DNA of 64,000 bases from SpSt-398 sp041752235 (GCA_041752235.1 JBGSHM010000013.1:13939-77938); one strand, 5' to 3'. Positions 34,268-42,711 are shown, counted from the stretch's first letter. Numbers and translations are program-made. The notes: a model not told the origin generated them from the sequence alone.

Positions 34268-35107
34268 TTATGACCGGGAACGGTATTTCACTTCCACCGC
34301 ATGAAGTTCCAGTAAGGGTTTGAGGAATTCTTCCAGGTCATACACGCAAAGCTGGCTGGCCGCGTCACAAAGGGCTTTTTCCGGCTCAGGGTGGGTTTCC
34401 ACAAAGATGCCATCCACACCTGCAGCTACACCCGAACGGCTCAGGACGGGCAGGAATTCACGCGCACCGCCTTTTGCATCCGCACTGGGTATACCATACT
34501 TGCGGATAGAGTGGGTGATATCGAATACAACCGGGTAGCCGGTCTTTTGCATATGGTAAAAACTACGGGGGTCCACCACCAGGTCATTGTACCCGAAAGT
34601 ATATCCCCTTTCCGTCAGGATCACCTGGTCGTTTCCTGAATCGATACATTTCTGGACCGGGTGTTTCATGTTCTCAGGCGCCAGAAACTGACCATGTTTG
34701 ATATTGATCACTTTTCCGGTTTTGGCAGCCGCGGTCAACAATCCGGTCTGCATACAGAGATAAGCCGGAATCTGGAGTACATCACATACTTCCGCCACGG
34801 GCGCTGCCTGATCGGGGTAATGAATATCGGTAAGGACAGGAAAACCAAATTCTGATTTGATACGGGCAAGGATCTTTAATCCCTTTTCCATACCCGGGCC
34901 ATCATAGTATTTGATGCTGCTCCGGTTGTCTTTCAAAAAGGAGGACTTGTAGATAATGGGCACCTTTAATCGCTCACTCACCTCTTTCAGCATCTCTGCT
35001 GTTTTCAGCATGATGCTTTCCTCTTCGATCACGCAAGGACCGGAGATAACAAAGAGTTCATCCGCTCCACAAGGTATGCCACCTACTTTGACAATTTTTT
35101 CACTCAT
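34268..35107 (-). CDS. kdsA: 3-deoxy-8-phosphooctulonate (KDO-8-P) synthase
   Basis: A 279-residue KdsA. Motifs include SGPCVIEEE, KSSFLKDNRSS, GQFLAPENM, ITHSIRKYG and the C-terminal GIFVETHPEPEKA. It condenses phosphoenolpyruvate with D-arabinose-5-phosphate to make KDO-8-phosphate, the precursor of the inner core sugar of lipopolysaccharide. The ORF extends to an ATG at 35137, but that part lies in the fusA terminator and -7 box; the ATG at 35107 is the real start (SEKIVKVGG). Transaldolase-CBS and KdsC-like genes follow. A TAATTTTG -7 box precedes the ATG by 6 bases. Confidence 0.95.
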   Translation of the reverse strand: MSEKIVKVGGIPCGADELFVISGPCVIEEESIMLKTAEMLKEVSERLKVPIIYKSSFLKDNRSSIKYYDGPGMEKGLKILARIKSEFGFPVLTDIHYPDQAAPVAEVCDVLQIPAYLCMQTGLLTAAAKTGKVINIKHGQFLAPENMKHPVQKCIDSGNDQVILTERGYTFGYNDLVVDPRSFYHMQKTGYPVVFDITHSIRKYGIPSADAKGGAREFLPVLSRSGVAAGVDGIFVETHPEPEKALCDAASQLCVYDLEEFLKPLLELHAVEVKYRSRS

Positions 35108-35113
35108 GATTTG

Positions 35114-35121
35114 CAAAATTA
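35114..35121 (-). promoter_or_regulatory. Predicted -7 box of kdsA
   Basis: TAATTTTG (minus strand) ends 6 bases before the kdsA ATG and directly follows the T tract of the fusA terminator. It implies a nearly leaderless kdsA transcript. A -33 element is not seen; it would lie in the terminator stem. Confidence 0.5.
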
Positions 35122-35123
35122 AC

Positions 35124-35146
35124 AAAAAACCCCGCATAGCGCGGGG
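35124..35146 (-). terminator. Terminator of fusA
   Basis: On the minus strand, CCCCGC (35141-35146) pairs with GCGGGG (35130-35135) around the loop GCTAT, followed by six T (35124-35129). It lies 24 bases after the fusA stop. Confidence 0.85.
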
Positions 35147-35169
35147 TTTCTATAAAAGTTCAATCGGTC

Positions 35170-37314
35170 TTATGCATTCACTTTTCCTTTCACTTTCGCG
35201 ATCACTTCTTCCGAAATATTATTCGGCGTAGGCGCGTAGTGAGAGAATTCCATGGTAGAGGAAGCACGTCCGGATGACATGGAACGCAATTGCGTTACAT
35301 AACCAAACATTTCGCTCAGGGGCACTTTGGCCTTGATCACCTGGGCATTGTTACGGCTGTCCATACCTTCCATCATACCGCGACGACGGTTAAGGTCACC
35401 GGTCACATCACCCATGTACTGATCGGGTGTTACTACTTCCACACGCATGATGGGTTCCAGCAGGATCGGTTTGGCTTTACGGGCCGCTTCGCGGAAGCCT
35501 TGCTTGGCACACAATTCGAAGGACATCGCATCGGAGTCAACCGCGTGGAAGCCACCATCGAAGATGCGGATCTTCATATTGTCAACCGGATAGTTGGCCA
35601 GTACACCCGTGGTCATTGACTGCTCGAAACCTTTCTGGATCGGCGTAATGAATTCACGCGGAATGGAACCACCTACGATATTGTTTACAAATTGGAAATG
35701 TTTATCCGGATTCTCTGCTTTCCACTCAGCATCCACGGGACCGAGTGTGAACATGATGTCCGCGAATTTACCACGACCACCCGTTTGTTTTTTCAGTACC
35801 TCACGGTGTTCAATAGTCGCATTGAATGCCTCTTTGTAAGCCACCTGGGGTGCACCCTGGTTTACTTCAACTTTGAACTCACGACGCATCCGGTCGATGA
35901 TGATCTCCAGGTGCAATTCACCCATTCCACGAAGGATGGTTTGCCCGGTATCTTCGTCGGTGTTTACCCGCAGCGTAGGATCTTCTTCCACGAGTTTGGC
36001 AATGGCCATAGCCATTTTGTCTACGTCGGCCTGTGTTTTAGGCTCTACCGCGATTGCGATCACCGGCTCAGGGATGAACATGTTCTCGAGCGTGATCGGA
36101 TGGTTCTCATCACAAAGGGTGTCCCCTGTTTTGATCTCTTTGAAACCAACCGCCGCGCCGATATCACCGGCTTCGATGAAATCGATCGGGTTTTGTTTAT
36201 TGGCAAACATCTTCATGATACGGCTGATACGCTCTTTTTTACCACTCCGTACGTTCAGGACGTAGGAACCGGCATCGAGGCGTCCGCTATACACACGGAA
36301 GAAGGCCAGACGACCCACAAAAGGATCGGTCATAATTTTAAAAGCAAGGGCGGCAAAGGGATCTTTTGGATCGGCCTTGCGCAGGAGTTCTTCGCCAGTT
36401 TCGGGATTGGTTCCTTTGGTATCAGGAATATCGATCGGAGAAGGGAGGTAGCGGCAAACACCATCCAGCGCCGTTTGTACCCCTTTGTTTTTGAAAGAGG
36501 AACCACACATCATCGGAACGATGCTCAGGTCGATGGTAGCTTTCCGGATGGCCTCGTGGATCTCATCTTCGGAGATGGTATCCGGATTGTCAAAGAATTT
36601 CTCCATCAAGGTGTCATCGTATTCAGCGACGGCTTCCACCAGGCTGGCACGCCATTCTTTGGCTTCTTCCAGCATATCGGCAGGAATATCAATTTCGTCA
36701 AAGGTCATTCCCTCTGTTTCCATGTGCCAGATGATCCCTTTCATTTTGATCAGGTCAACCACGCCTTTGAAATTGTCTTCGGCACCGATCGGGAGCTGAA
36801 GGGGAACCGCTTTTGAACCCAGCATTTCTTTCACCTGCTTCACCACGTTCAGGAAGTCGGCACCGGCACGGTCCATTTTGTTCACAAACCCGATACGGGG
36901 AACACCATACCGGTTGGCCTGGCGCCAAACGGTTTCTGATTGAGGTTCTACCCCGTCCACCGCAGAGAACAAAGCGATCAGTCCATCGAGTACACGCATG
37001 GAACGCTCTACCTCAACGGTAAAGTCCACGTGACCCGGAGTATCAATGATGTTGAAATAATATTTTTTAGTATCGGGAGTTGCCTTACCCAAAACAGTAG
37101 GGAAATTCCACATACAGCTAACGGCCGCGGAAGTGATGGTGATACCACGCTCCTTTTCCTGCTCCATCCAGTCGGTGGTAGCGGCACCGTCGTGTACCTC
37201 ACCGATCCGGTGGATCATCCCGGTATAACGAAGGATACGCTCGGTAGTCGTTGTTTTTCCGGCATCAATGTGTGCCGCGATACCGAAATTCCGTTGAAAT
37301 TTTAAGTCTGCCAT
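35170..37314 (-). CDS. fusA: Elongation factor G
   Basis: A 714-residue EF-G with full length. The GTPase domain has AHIDAGKTTTTERIL, DTPGHVDFT and NKMDRAGAD; the domain II-V signatures YKEAFNATIEHREV, GGSIPREFI and MSSGRASSTMEF are also present. It drives ribosome translocation. In most bacteria it follows rpsG in the str operon. Here the gene is separated from rpsG by a divergent lysine-rich gene and has its own promoter (37346-37376). Confidence 0.97.
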   Translation of the reverse strand: MADLKFQRNFGIAAHIDAGKTTTTERILRYTGMIHRIGEVHDGAATTDWMEQEKERGITITSAAVSCMWNFPTVLGKATPDTKKYYFNIIDTPGHVDFTVEVERSMRVLDGLIALFSAVDGVEPQSETVWRQANRYGVPRIGFVNKMDRAGADFLNVVKQVKEMLGSKAVPLQLPIGAEDNFKGVVDLIKMKGIIWHMETEGMTFDEIDIPADMLEEAKEWRASLVEAVAEYDDTLMEKFFDNPDTISEDEIHEAIRKATIDLSIVPMMCGSSFKNKGVQTALDGVCRYLPSPIDIPDTKGTNPETGEELLRKADPKDPFAALAFKIMTDPFVGRLAFFRVYSGRLDAGSYVLNVRSGKKERISRIMKMFANKQNPIDFIEAGDIGAAVGFKEIKTGDTLCDENHPITLENMFIPEPVIAIAVEPKTQADVDKMAMAIAKLVEEDPTLRVNTDEDTGQTILRGMGELHLEIIIDRMRREFKVEVNQGAPQVAYKEAFNATIEHREVLKKQTGGRGKFADIMFTLGPVDAEWKAENPDKHFQFVNNIVGGSIPREFITPIQKGFEQSMTTGVLANYPVDNMKIRIFDGGFHAVDSDAMSFELCAKQGFREAARKAKPILLEPIMRVEVVTPDQYMGDVTGDLNRRRGMMEGMDSRNNAQVIKAKVPLSEMFGYVTQLRSMSSGRASSTMEFSHYAPTPNNISEEVIAKVKGKVNA

Positions 37315-37345
37315 GATAGTTCGTTATGGTAATAATTTGGAGGCG

Positions 37346-37376
37346 CAAATGTAGTGAGAAAAACCCACCTGGCAAA
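37346..37376 (-). promoter_or_regulatory. Predicted promoter of fusA
   Basis: On the minus strand, TTTG (37373-37376) and TACATTTG (37346-37353) are separated by 19 bases, an exact -33/-7 pair, about 31 bases before the ATG. It shows that fusA can be transcribed without rpsL-rpsG. Confidence 0.7.
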
Positions 37377-37500
37377 GGATGGGGAAATATTGTTCGGGAA
37401 TGGGGGAAACAAGACTAATTTACCCGAAAATCAAGGGGAATTTCGTGAATCATAGTAATTTCATTCCCACATCAAATATAACCCCTGTAAACCCCCCATT

Positions 37501-37947
37501 ATGGCAGCAAAGAAGAAAACCAAAAAGAAAGTGGCTGCAAAAAAACCAGCCGCTAAAAAGGCCAAAAAAGCGGCCCCAAAGAAAAAAGTGAAAAAAGCCG
37601 CAAAAAAGCCCGTGGCCAAAAAGAAACCCGCCAAGAAAGCTGTGAAGAAAAAAGCAGCTCCAAAGAAAAAAGCGGCGAAGAAAGCCGTGAAAAAAGTGGC
37701 GAAAAAGAAAGTCGCTAAAAAGCCGGCCAGGAAAGTGGCAAAGAAAACCGTGAAAAAGGCAGTGAAAAAAGTGGTGAAAAAGGCGACCCCCAAAAAGAAA
37801 GTGGTTGCCCGGAAACCCACACCTAAGCCGGCGCCTGTGGTAACTCCTCCTCCCCCGCCGCCCCCGGTGACTGAGCAGGAACCTACGCCTCCGGTGGTGG
37901 AAGCGCCTACCCTGTTCAATGACGAACCGACAGGGCCGGAACTGTAA
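37501..37947 (+). CDS. Lysine/alanine-rich histone-H1-like protein
   Basis: A 148-residue very basic protein made of repeated K-A-P units (AAKKK, AKKAV, KKPAKK) with a Pro-rich, acidic end (PPPPPPVTEQEPTPPV). It resembles histone-H1-like and AlgP-type DNA-binding tails of bacteria, which bind DNA non-specifically. No folded domain is visible. The sequence is low complexity, so it may be a chromatin or RNA-binding protein, and family assignment is only by composition. It is inserted between rpsG and fusA, divergent from fusA, and a long imperfect hairpin follows. Without a folded domain the reading frame is supported only by codon pattern and a clear stop. Confidence 0.7.
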   Translation: MAAKKKTKKKVAAKKPAAKKAKKAAPKKKVKKAAKKPVAKKKPAKKAVKKKAAPKKKAAKKAVKKVAKKKVAKKPARKVAKKTVKKAVKKVVKKATPKKKVVARKPTPKPAPVVTPPPPPPPVTEQEPTPPVVEAPTLFNDEPTGPEL

Positions 37948-37983
37948 AATATTTATTATTTCACGCAGCGGCCGCTAAGAAAA

Positions 37984-38049
37984 AAGCGAACGCGGAGGCA
38001 GTGCGTTGGTAAACAACCTAAATGCCGCCGCGCTCGCTTTATTTTTTTT
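37984..38049 (+). terminator. Long imperfect hairpin after the lysine-rich gene
   Basis: 37984-38000 pairs with 38023-38039 (17 bases, two mismatches) and is followed by a run of T (38038-38049). It ends transcription from the plus-strand gene. Further inverted words (CGCAGCG/CGCTGCG) surround it. Confidence 0.65.
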
Positions 38050-38070
38050 GCGTTCGCTGCGAAAAACAAA

Positions 38071-38098
38071 AAAAAGCCACTCCCAAAGGAATGGCTTT
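38071..38098 (-). terminator. Terminator of the rpsL-rpsG unit
   Basis: On the minus strand AAAGCCA and TGGCTTT arms (38073-38079 with 38092-38098) plus an inner TCC/GGA pair form a stem with one mismatch, followed by eight T. It lies 20 bases after the rpsG stop. Confidence 0.7.
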
Positions 38099-38118
38099 CT
38101 TCATTGAAAAGCTATTGG

Positions 38119-38586
38119 TTATACCCGGAAGTGAGCAAAAGCCTTGTTGGCTTCAGCCATACGATGGGTATCTTCTTTTTTCTTGAATGCAGCGCCTTCG
38201 CCCTTTGCTGCGGCTACGATCTCGTTCGCCAGTTTGTCGGCCATGCTGCGACCATTGCGTTCGCGGCTGTAACGGATCAACCATTTCATGCTCAGAGAGA
38301 TCTTGCGGTCCGTTCTTACCTCCGTAGGGATCTGAAAGGTAGCACCCCCGATACGACGGCTACGCACCTCTACAGCAGGCGTAACATTGGCCAGGGCCCT
38401 TTTCCACACATCATATCCTTCTTCGCCGGTTACTTTGTTTACACGCTCCAGGGCGTTATAAAAGATCTCGTAAGAAACGCTCTTTTTGCCTTCCCACATC
38501 AGGTTGTTTACAAACCGGGTAACCAGTTTGTCATTGAATTTGGGATCGGGTGCTAAGGGAAGTTTTTTTGCTTGTGCTTTCCGCAT
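38119..38586 (-). CDS. rpsG: 30S ribosomal protein S7
   Basis: A 155-residue S7 with the motifs PDPKFNDKLVTRFVNNLMW, GGATFQIPTEV and RSMADKLANEIV, full length for the family. It binds the 3' domain of 16S rRNA and starts assembly of the small subunit head. It follows rpsL by 27 bases in the same direction. A terminator immediately follows, so it does not continue into fusA. Confidence 0.97.
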   Translation of the reverse strand: MRKAQAKKLPLAPDPKFNDKLVTRFVNNLMWEGKKSVSYEIFYNALERVNKVTGEEGYDVWKRALANVTPAVEVRSRRIGGATFQIPTEVRTDRKISLSMKWLIRYSRERNGRSMADKLANEIVAAAKGEGAAFKKKEDTHRMAEANKAFAHFRV

Positions 38587-38613
38587 GACTAATGATATAG
38601 ACTATTTAAAAAA

Positions 38614-38994
38614 TTATTTCTTGGCTTTTTCTTTCTTCGTACCGTATTTGGAACGGCTCTGTTTCCGGTCTTTTACACCGGCCGTATCCAGTGAACCACG
38701 AACGATGTGGTAACGTACCCCTGGAAGATCCTTCACACGACCCCCGCGGATCAACACGATTGAGTGTTCCTGCAGGTTATGCCCTTCACCGGGAATATAG
38801 GCGATCACTTCCACCTTATTGGTCAAACGTACCTTGGCAACTTTACGAAGCGCCGAGTTCGGTTTCTTAGGCGTGGTAGTGTAAACACGGGTACAAACAC
38901 CGCGGCGTTGAGGACAGCTGTCCAATGCACGGGATTTGCTTTTCGCCTTGATAATTTCTCTTCCTTTTCTTACAAGTTGCTGTATTGTAGGCAT
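38614..38994 (-). CDS. rpsL: 30S ribosomal protein S12
   Basis: A 126-residue S12, with PTIQQLVRKGRE at its start, RGVCTRVYTTTPKKPNSALRKVAKVRL and VKDLPGVRYHIVRG. It helps to keep decoding accurate. Residues K43 and K88 region positions (TTPKKPNS and RVKDLPG) are those where streptomycin resistance changes occur; they look wild type here. The ORF starts upstream at 39087 but the ATG at 38994 is the correct start. First gene of the rpsL-rpsG unit. Confidence 0.97.
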   Translation of the reverse strand: MPTIQQLVRKGREIIKAKSKSRALDSCPQRRGVCTRVYTTTPKKPNSALRKVAKVRLTNKVEVIAYIPGEGHNLQEHSIVLIRGGRVKDLPGVRYHIVRGSLDTAGVKDRKQSRSKYGTKKEKAKK

Positions 38995-39020
38995 TCTGGA
39001 CCTTTTAAATTTTGGGACGG

Positions 39021-39054
39021 CAAAGGTAAAGCCCTGCCGGGTAAATACCAAAAA
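39021..39054 (-). promoter_or_regulatory. Predicted promoter of rpsL-rpsG
   Basis: On the minus strand, TTTTTG (39049-39054) and TACCTTTG (39021-39028) are separated by 20 bases, an exact -33/-7 pair, 26 bases before the rpsL ATG. It lies in the gap between ilvE and rpsL. Confidence 0.7.
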
Positions 39055-39068
39055 TTCATTATTATTAT

Positions 39069-40121
39069 TTATACCCGAAACATCCATCCGTGGACATCCG
39101 CGATTCTTCCTTCACGGATCCCTGTCAACCAACTCTTTACAGCGGGCGATTGTTTGAATTCCCCGGTATTGAATTCCATGGAGAAGCCATTGTAATTCAA
39201 TTCCCGGATCGGCGCGATGACGGCAGCGGTACCCGTTCCAAAAACCTCCGAGAGGCGTCCTTCCTGGTAAGCTTTTACCACCTCGTCAATATCAATCATC
39301 CTTTCTTCCACCTTTACCCCCATTTCTTTCAACCCGGTGATGACACTGTCGCGGGTCACCCCGGCCAGGATCGTTCCTTCCTCGAGCGAAGGTGTAATCG
39401 CTACTCCATCGATCACAAAAAATACATTCATCATCCCCACTTCCTGTAACCACTTGTGCTCTTCGGCATCGGTCCACAATACCTGGTCAAATCCTTTTTC
39501 ACGGGCAATCGTTGTCGCCAGCATGCTGCCGCCATAATTGCCCGCATTCTTGGAATAGCCTACCCCGCCTTTACAGGCCCGGGTAAAATGCTGCTCAACC
39601 AGGATACGCATGGCTGTTGCATAATAGGGACCGGTGGGACTTAAAATGATCAGGAATTTATACGAATCTGATGGACGTACCCCCAACATGGGATCCGAGG
39701 AAAACATCACCGGACGGATATACAACGAATGTTCCTGTTGCGAGGGGATCCATCCTTTATCCAATTCGATCAGTTGACGCATGCCCTCCATAAAAATCTC
39801 TTCCGGTACCTCGGGCATATTCATCCGTACAGCCGACTTATTGAACCGTTGAAAATTATCATAGGGTCTGAAAATAGCCGGATTTCCTTCCTGATCCTTA
39901 TACGCTTTGATACCCTCAAAAATGGCCTGGCCATAATGCAGAGCCGATAGAGAAGGATCCAGCATCAAAGGCTGGTAAGGCTTAATCTCTACGCGCGTCC
40001 ATTCCCCATTTTCATAATCCGCTTCCAACATGTGGTCGGTAAATACCCGGCCAAAAGGAATGTTTTCCAGATTGGTTTCCGGCAAGCGGCTTTTCAAGGT
40101 CTTATTGATCAAAATCTCCAT
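39069..40121 (-). CDS. ilvE: Branched-chain-amino-acid aminotransferase
   Basis: A 350-residue PLP enzyme of the BCAT2-like class IV group. Typical stretches are FGRVFTDHML, LDPSLSALHYGQAIFEGIKAY, RACKGGVGYSKNAGNYGGS (substrate and PLP region) and EVFGTGTAAVIAP. It transfers the amino group between glutamate and the branched-chain keto acids in Ile, Leu and Val metabolism. The frame is open from 40178, but the ATG at 40121 (or the one at 40133) is more probable. It is divergent from the gene at 40201, with a perfect 16-base palindrome between them. Confidence 0.94.
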   Translation of the reverse strand: MEILINKTLKSRLPETNLENIPFGRVFTDHMLEADYENGEWTRVEIKPYQPLMLDPSLSALHYGQAIFEGIKAYKDQEGNPAIFRPYDNFQRFNKSAVRMNMPEVPEEIFMEGMRQLIELDKGWIPSQQEHSLYIRPVMFSSDPMLGVRPSDSYKFLIILSPTGPYYATAMRILVEQHFTRACKGGVGYSKNAGNYGGSMLATTIAREKGFDQVLWTDAEEHKWLQEVGMMNVFFVIDGVAITPSLEEGTILAGVTRDSVITGLKEMGVKVEERMIDIDEVVKAYQEGRLSEVFGTGTAAVIAPIRELNYNGFSMEFNTGEFKQSPAVKSWLTGIREGRIADVHGWMFRV

Positions 40122-40170
40122 AGATGCTATCATAATTAGGGTTATTTTGCACCACAAAGAAACAAAAAAT

Positions 40171-40186
40171 ACTAACAATTGTTAGT
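40171..40186. promoter_or_regulatory. Perfect 16-base palindrome, operator-like
   Basis: ACTAACAATTGTTAGT is its own complement. It sits between the divergent ilvE and unknown gene at 40201, and overlaps a loose -7 box (TAGTGTTTG, 40183-40191) of the 40201 gene. The form suggests a binding site for a dimeric repressor such as a TetR-type protein, but no regulator gene is adjacent. Confidence 0.55.
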
Positions 40187-40200
40187 GTTTGTGATGTATA

Positions 40201-40704
40201 ATGAATTTGAATAATATCACACTTTCCCCCCGACTGATCACCGATCTGTATGCCAATTCCCTGATAGAGGGGACTTCGGTACGGACAAAGGTAAAGGAAC
40301 CGGCAAAAAAAGCCGGCAAAAATTACCTGGGTGATAACCTGCAACGGGTGGTTATTGCCTCCGAATATGCCCATGCGGTTTTTATTCCTGAAGAATCCCT
40401 GGATTTCCTTACCACCATTTTGGCTGCCTGCAATCTTTCATTGGCCGATGTGGCGATCCTGAACCTTCATGACATGGAGCCTGCTGAAGCCCATTCCCTG
40501 ATAACGAGCCTGAATGCTGAGAAACTCCTGTTATTTGGCGTGGAGCCAACCCGGGCGGGACTGCCAGTCCGGTTTCCACATTACCAAAAACAGGTCGTCA
40601 ACCAGTTGACCTGTTTGTCGGCACCCATGCTGGAAGAGATAAGTCAAACCAAAGAGAAAAAAGGCAAGCTTTGGGCCTCCTTAAAAATCCTATTCAACAT
40701 CTGA
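40201..40704 (+). CDS. Hypothetical protein upstream of rdgB
   Basis: A 167-residue soluble protein without a signal peptide or membrane helix. The N-terminal region (NLNNITLSPRLITDLYANSL) is followed by an alpha/beta pattern (VVIASEYAH, LDFLTTILAACNLSLADVAIL, KLLLFGVEP) and a Lys-rich end. I do not recognise the family. The alternating helix and strand pattern, and its place directly before rdgB (4-base gap), suggest a small cytoplasmic protein. A role in DNA or nucleotide metabolism is only a guess from position. Confidence 0.6.
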   Translation: MNLNNITLSPRLITDLYANSLIEGTSVRTKVKEPAKKAGKNYLGDNLQRVVIASEYAHAVFIPEESLDFLTTILAACNLSLADVAILNLHDMEPAEAHSLITSLNAEKLLLFGVEPTRAGLPVRFPHYQKQVVNQLTCLSAPMLEEISQTKEKKGKLWASLKILFNI

Positions 40705-40708
40705 CGGC

Positions 40709-41293
40709 ATGGAATTGATCTTTGCTACCAATAACCTGTTCAAAGTACAGGAGATCCGGTCGATACTGGGTGGTGAAATGCAGGTATTGCCCCTGAAGGA
40801 AGCGGGTATCGACATTGATATTCCCGAACCATTTGATACACTGGAGGAGAACGCAAGAACCAAGGCCCAAACGATCCATGAAATGACCGGTAAGGATTGC
40901 TTTAGTGAGGATACAGGTCTGGAAGTGGAAGCGCTGAATGGAGAGCCCGGTGTTAAAAGCGCCCGCTATGCCGGTGATGGCCGCTCCTTCGATGACAATA
41001 TCAACAAACTCCTCCAGAACCTCTCCCCTCACTCAAACCGAAAGGCAAGGTTCAGAACCGTTATTTCACTTATTTTAGCGGGGCAGTTGTATGAGTTTGA
41101 AGGGGTTTGCCCAGGCCAGATATTAAACAACCCGCGAGGGGCGGATGGGTTTGGCTACGACCCGGTCTTTGTACCGGACGGTGATACCCGTAGTTTCGCC
41201 GAAATGACCCTCGAAGAAAAGAACCGATACAGCCATCGTAAAATAGCGACCGCAAAGCTGGTCGCATTTTTGCAAACCAAAATGAAATCCTAA
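40709..41293 (+). CDS. rdgB: Non-canonical purine NTP pyrophosphatase (RdgB/HAM1)
   Basis: A 194-residue HAM1 family enzyme with ATNNLFKVQEIRSIL (phosphate loop), FSEDTGLEVEALNGEPG, SARYAG and DGFGYDPVF. It hydrolyses dITP, XTP and related nucleotides to the monophosphate and keeps them out of DNA. Full length. It starts 4 bases after the preceding gene and ends 4 bases before the ECF sigma gene, so all three are probably one transcript. Confidence 0.95.
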   Translation: MELIFATNNLFKVQEIRSILGGEMQVLPLKEAGIDIDIPEPFDTLEENARTKAQTIHEMTGKDCFSEDTGLEVEALNGEPGVKSARYAGDGRSFDDNINKLLQNLSPHSNRKARFRTVISLILAGQLYEFEGVCPGQILNNPRGADGFGYDPVFVPDGDTRSFAEMTLEEKNRYSHRKIATAKLVAFLQTKMKS

Positions 41294-41297
41294 GAAT

Positions 41298-41861
41298 TTG
41301 GCGGATGCAGGCAACCATATTTTGACCGAAAGCGACTTAATCAGGGGTTGTATCGCAGGAGAGCGCAGGATGCAGGAGGAACTCTATAAACGCTTTTCCT
41401 CGAAAATGTATGCCGTTTGTCTGCGTTATGCCTCGAACAGCGACGATGCCCAGGATGTGTTACAAGACGGCTTTGTCAAGATCTTTAAGAACCTGGAAAA
41501 ATTCAGGGGAGAGGGTTCCTTCGAAGGCTGGATCCGACGAATCTTTGTCAATACCGCCATCGAACACCTCCGCCGAAAGACCCAGCTGATCTCCATTGGT
41601 GAAAAGGAAGAACGCTCGATCCCGCTTCCGGAAAAGAACGCACTTGATAACCTGGCCGAAAAAGATATTCTGGCCCTTATCCAGCAACTTTCGCCCGGAT
41701 ACCGCACTGTTTTCAACATGTATGTGATCGAAGGCTACACACACAAGGATATTGGGGAGATACTGGGTATCAGTGAAGGAACCAGTAAATCGCAATTGGC
41801 CCGGGCCAGGGTCATCCTGCAGAAAATGGTTAAAGAACATTTATATAAAAAAAATGGATAG
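41298..41861 (+). CDS. ECF-type RNA polymerase sigma-70 factor
   Basis: A 187-residue sigma factor with region 2 (YKRFSSKMYAVCLRY, DAQDVLQDGFVKIFK, EGWIRRIFVNTA) and region 4 (GYRTVFNMYVIEGYTHKDIGEILGISEGTSKSQL). The start chosen is a TTG 4 bases after rdgB, because the N-terminal helix (ESDLIRGCIAGERRMQEE) is needed for region 2; the first ATG would remove it. The next gene overlaps its stop, as for sigma/anti-sigma pairs. Confidence 0.88.
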   Translation: MADAGNHILTESDLIRGCIAGERRMQEELYKRFSSKMYAVCLRYASNSDDAQDVLQDGFVKIFKNLEKFRGEGSFEGWIRRIFVNTAIEHLRRKTQLISIGEKEERSIPLPEKNALDNLAEKDILALIQQLSPGYRTVFNMYVIEGYTHKDIGEILGISEGTSKSQLARARVILQKMVKEHLYKKNG

Positions 41862-42690
41862 TCAGATCAGAAATAAAATGGTTGATTTCGAGGTGCCTCC
41901 TCCGGCAGGTACCTGGGAAAAACTGTCTGATCGTCTCGATGAATGGCAGCATGACCGCTTCATGGCCACCAAAATGGAATCCATTGCCATTGATCCTCCT
42001 CCCCCTGCCTGGGATAATATCTTAGCCCGATTAAATGAGGCCACACCCAATACAGGAGTAGTCAGGACAATGCCCCTGCGTAAATGGTTAGTAGCCGCAT
42101 CCCTCATTGGGATATTGGCCGTTTCCGCCTATCTCCTCCTCACACCAAAAAATAATGCAGGCAGTGAAAGTTCAGTGGTACAAACACCGGTGAACCCCGC
42201 TCCTGAAAACAATACCATTCAACCTGCGCTGGAAAATAGCGCGGCAGAAATGACCACCCTGGATAATCATTCCACCGGTTCATTGCTCGCGAGTATGTCA
42301 ACCTCCCTTGTCAGAAAGGCACGACGTGCTATGATGGCGATCGAGTCAATGCCTGAGGAAGATTCCCGGCGTGCACAAACATCAGAAAAAGCACATCATC
42401 AAACAGCGAGTAATGACCTGGGTATTATGTCTGCTTCTACAGCAGGCACAAACAGTGACCGTTATTACAACTTGCTGGATGAAAATGGCAACCTGGTTCG
42501 GGTATCTAAAAAACTCTCCTCGCTTGAATGTGTGATAAAAAATGGAATGGTGGTGCCACTGGATGACAAAACCACTACAGGTGATGAAGATTGCACCGAG
42601 AAGGTAAAAGAATGGCATAAGATCATGAGTTCCGCTCCGGCCATCACTTCTCCCTTGGATCTTTTACAAGTACTGAGTTCAGGAAAATAA
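41854..42690 (+). CDS. Predicted membrane-anchored partner (anti-sigma-like) of the ECF sigma factor
   Basis: A 278-residue protein. The cytoplasmic N-terminal part contains two related motifs VPPPAGTWEKLSDRLDEW and DPPPPAWDNILARLNE, then one membrane helix (about 72-90, WLVAASLIGILAVSAYLLL) and a mostly disordered outer part. Repeated PPP-x-W-x2-[IL] units before a single helix are found in Bacteroidota anti-sigma-like proteins. The ATG at 41854 overlaps the sigma gene stop, so translation is likely coupled. It probably holds the sigma factor inactive at the membrane. The frame to 41752 is a longer artefact. Confidence 0.65.
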   Translation: MDSQIRNKMVDFEVPPPAGTWEKLSDRLDEWQHDRFMATKMESIAIDPPPPAWDNILARLNEATPNTGVVRTMPLRKWLVAASLIGILAVSAYLLLTPKNNAGSESSVVQTPVNPAPENNTIQPALENSAAEMTTLDNHSTGSLLASMSTSLVRKARRAMMAIESMPEEDSRRAQTSEKAHHQTASNDLGIMSASTAGTNSDRYYNLLDENGNLVRVSKKLSSLECVIKNGMVVPLDDKTTTGDEDCTEKVKEWHKIMSSAPAITSPLDLLQVLSSGK

Positions 42691-42711
42691 ATTTTCATAC
42701 AATCCCTTATC

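Noticed and set aside
35692..36816. Long plus-strand open frame of 374 codons inside fusA
   Set aside because: It is antisense to a fully conserved EF-G gene; amino-acid pattern is that of a shadow frame.
37461..37919. Minus-strand open frame opposite the lysine-rich gene
   Set aside because: It is the mirror of a repetitive Lys codon pattern (Phe/Ala/Gly-rich) with no domain; a shadow frame.
38995..39087. Extension of rpsL to 39087
   Set aside because: The region contains the rpsL promoter; S12 proteins start with PTIQQL at the ATG at 38994.
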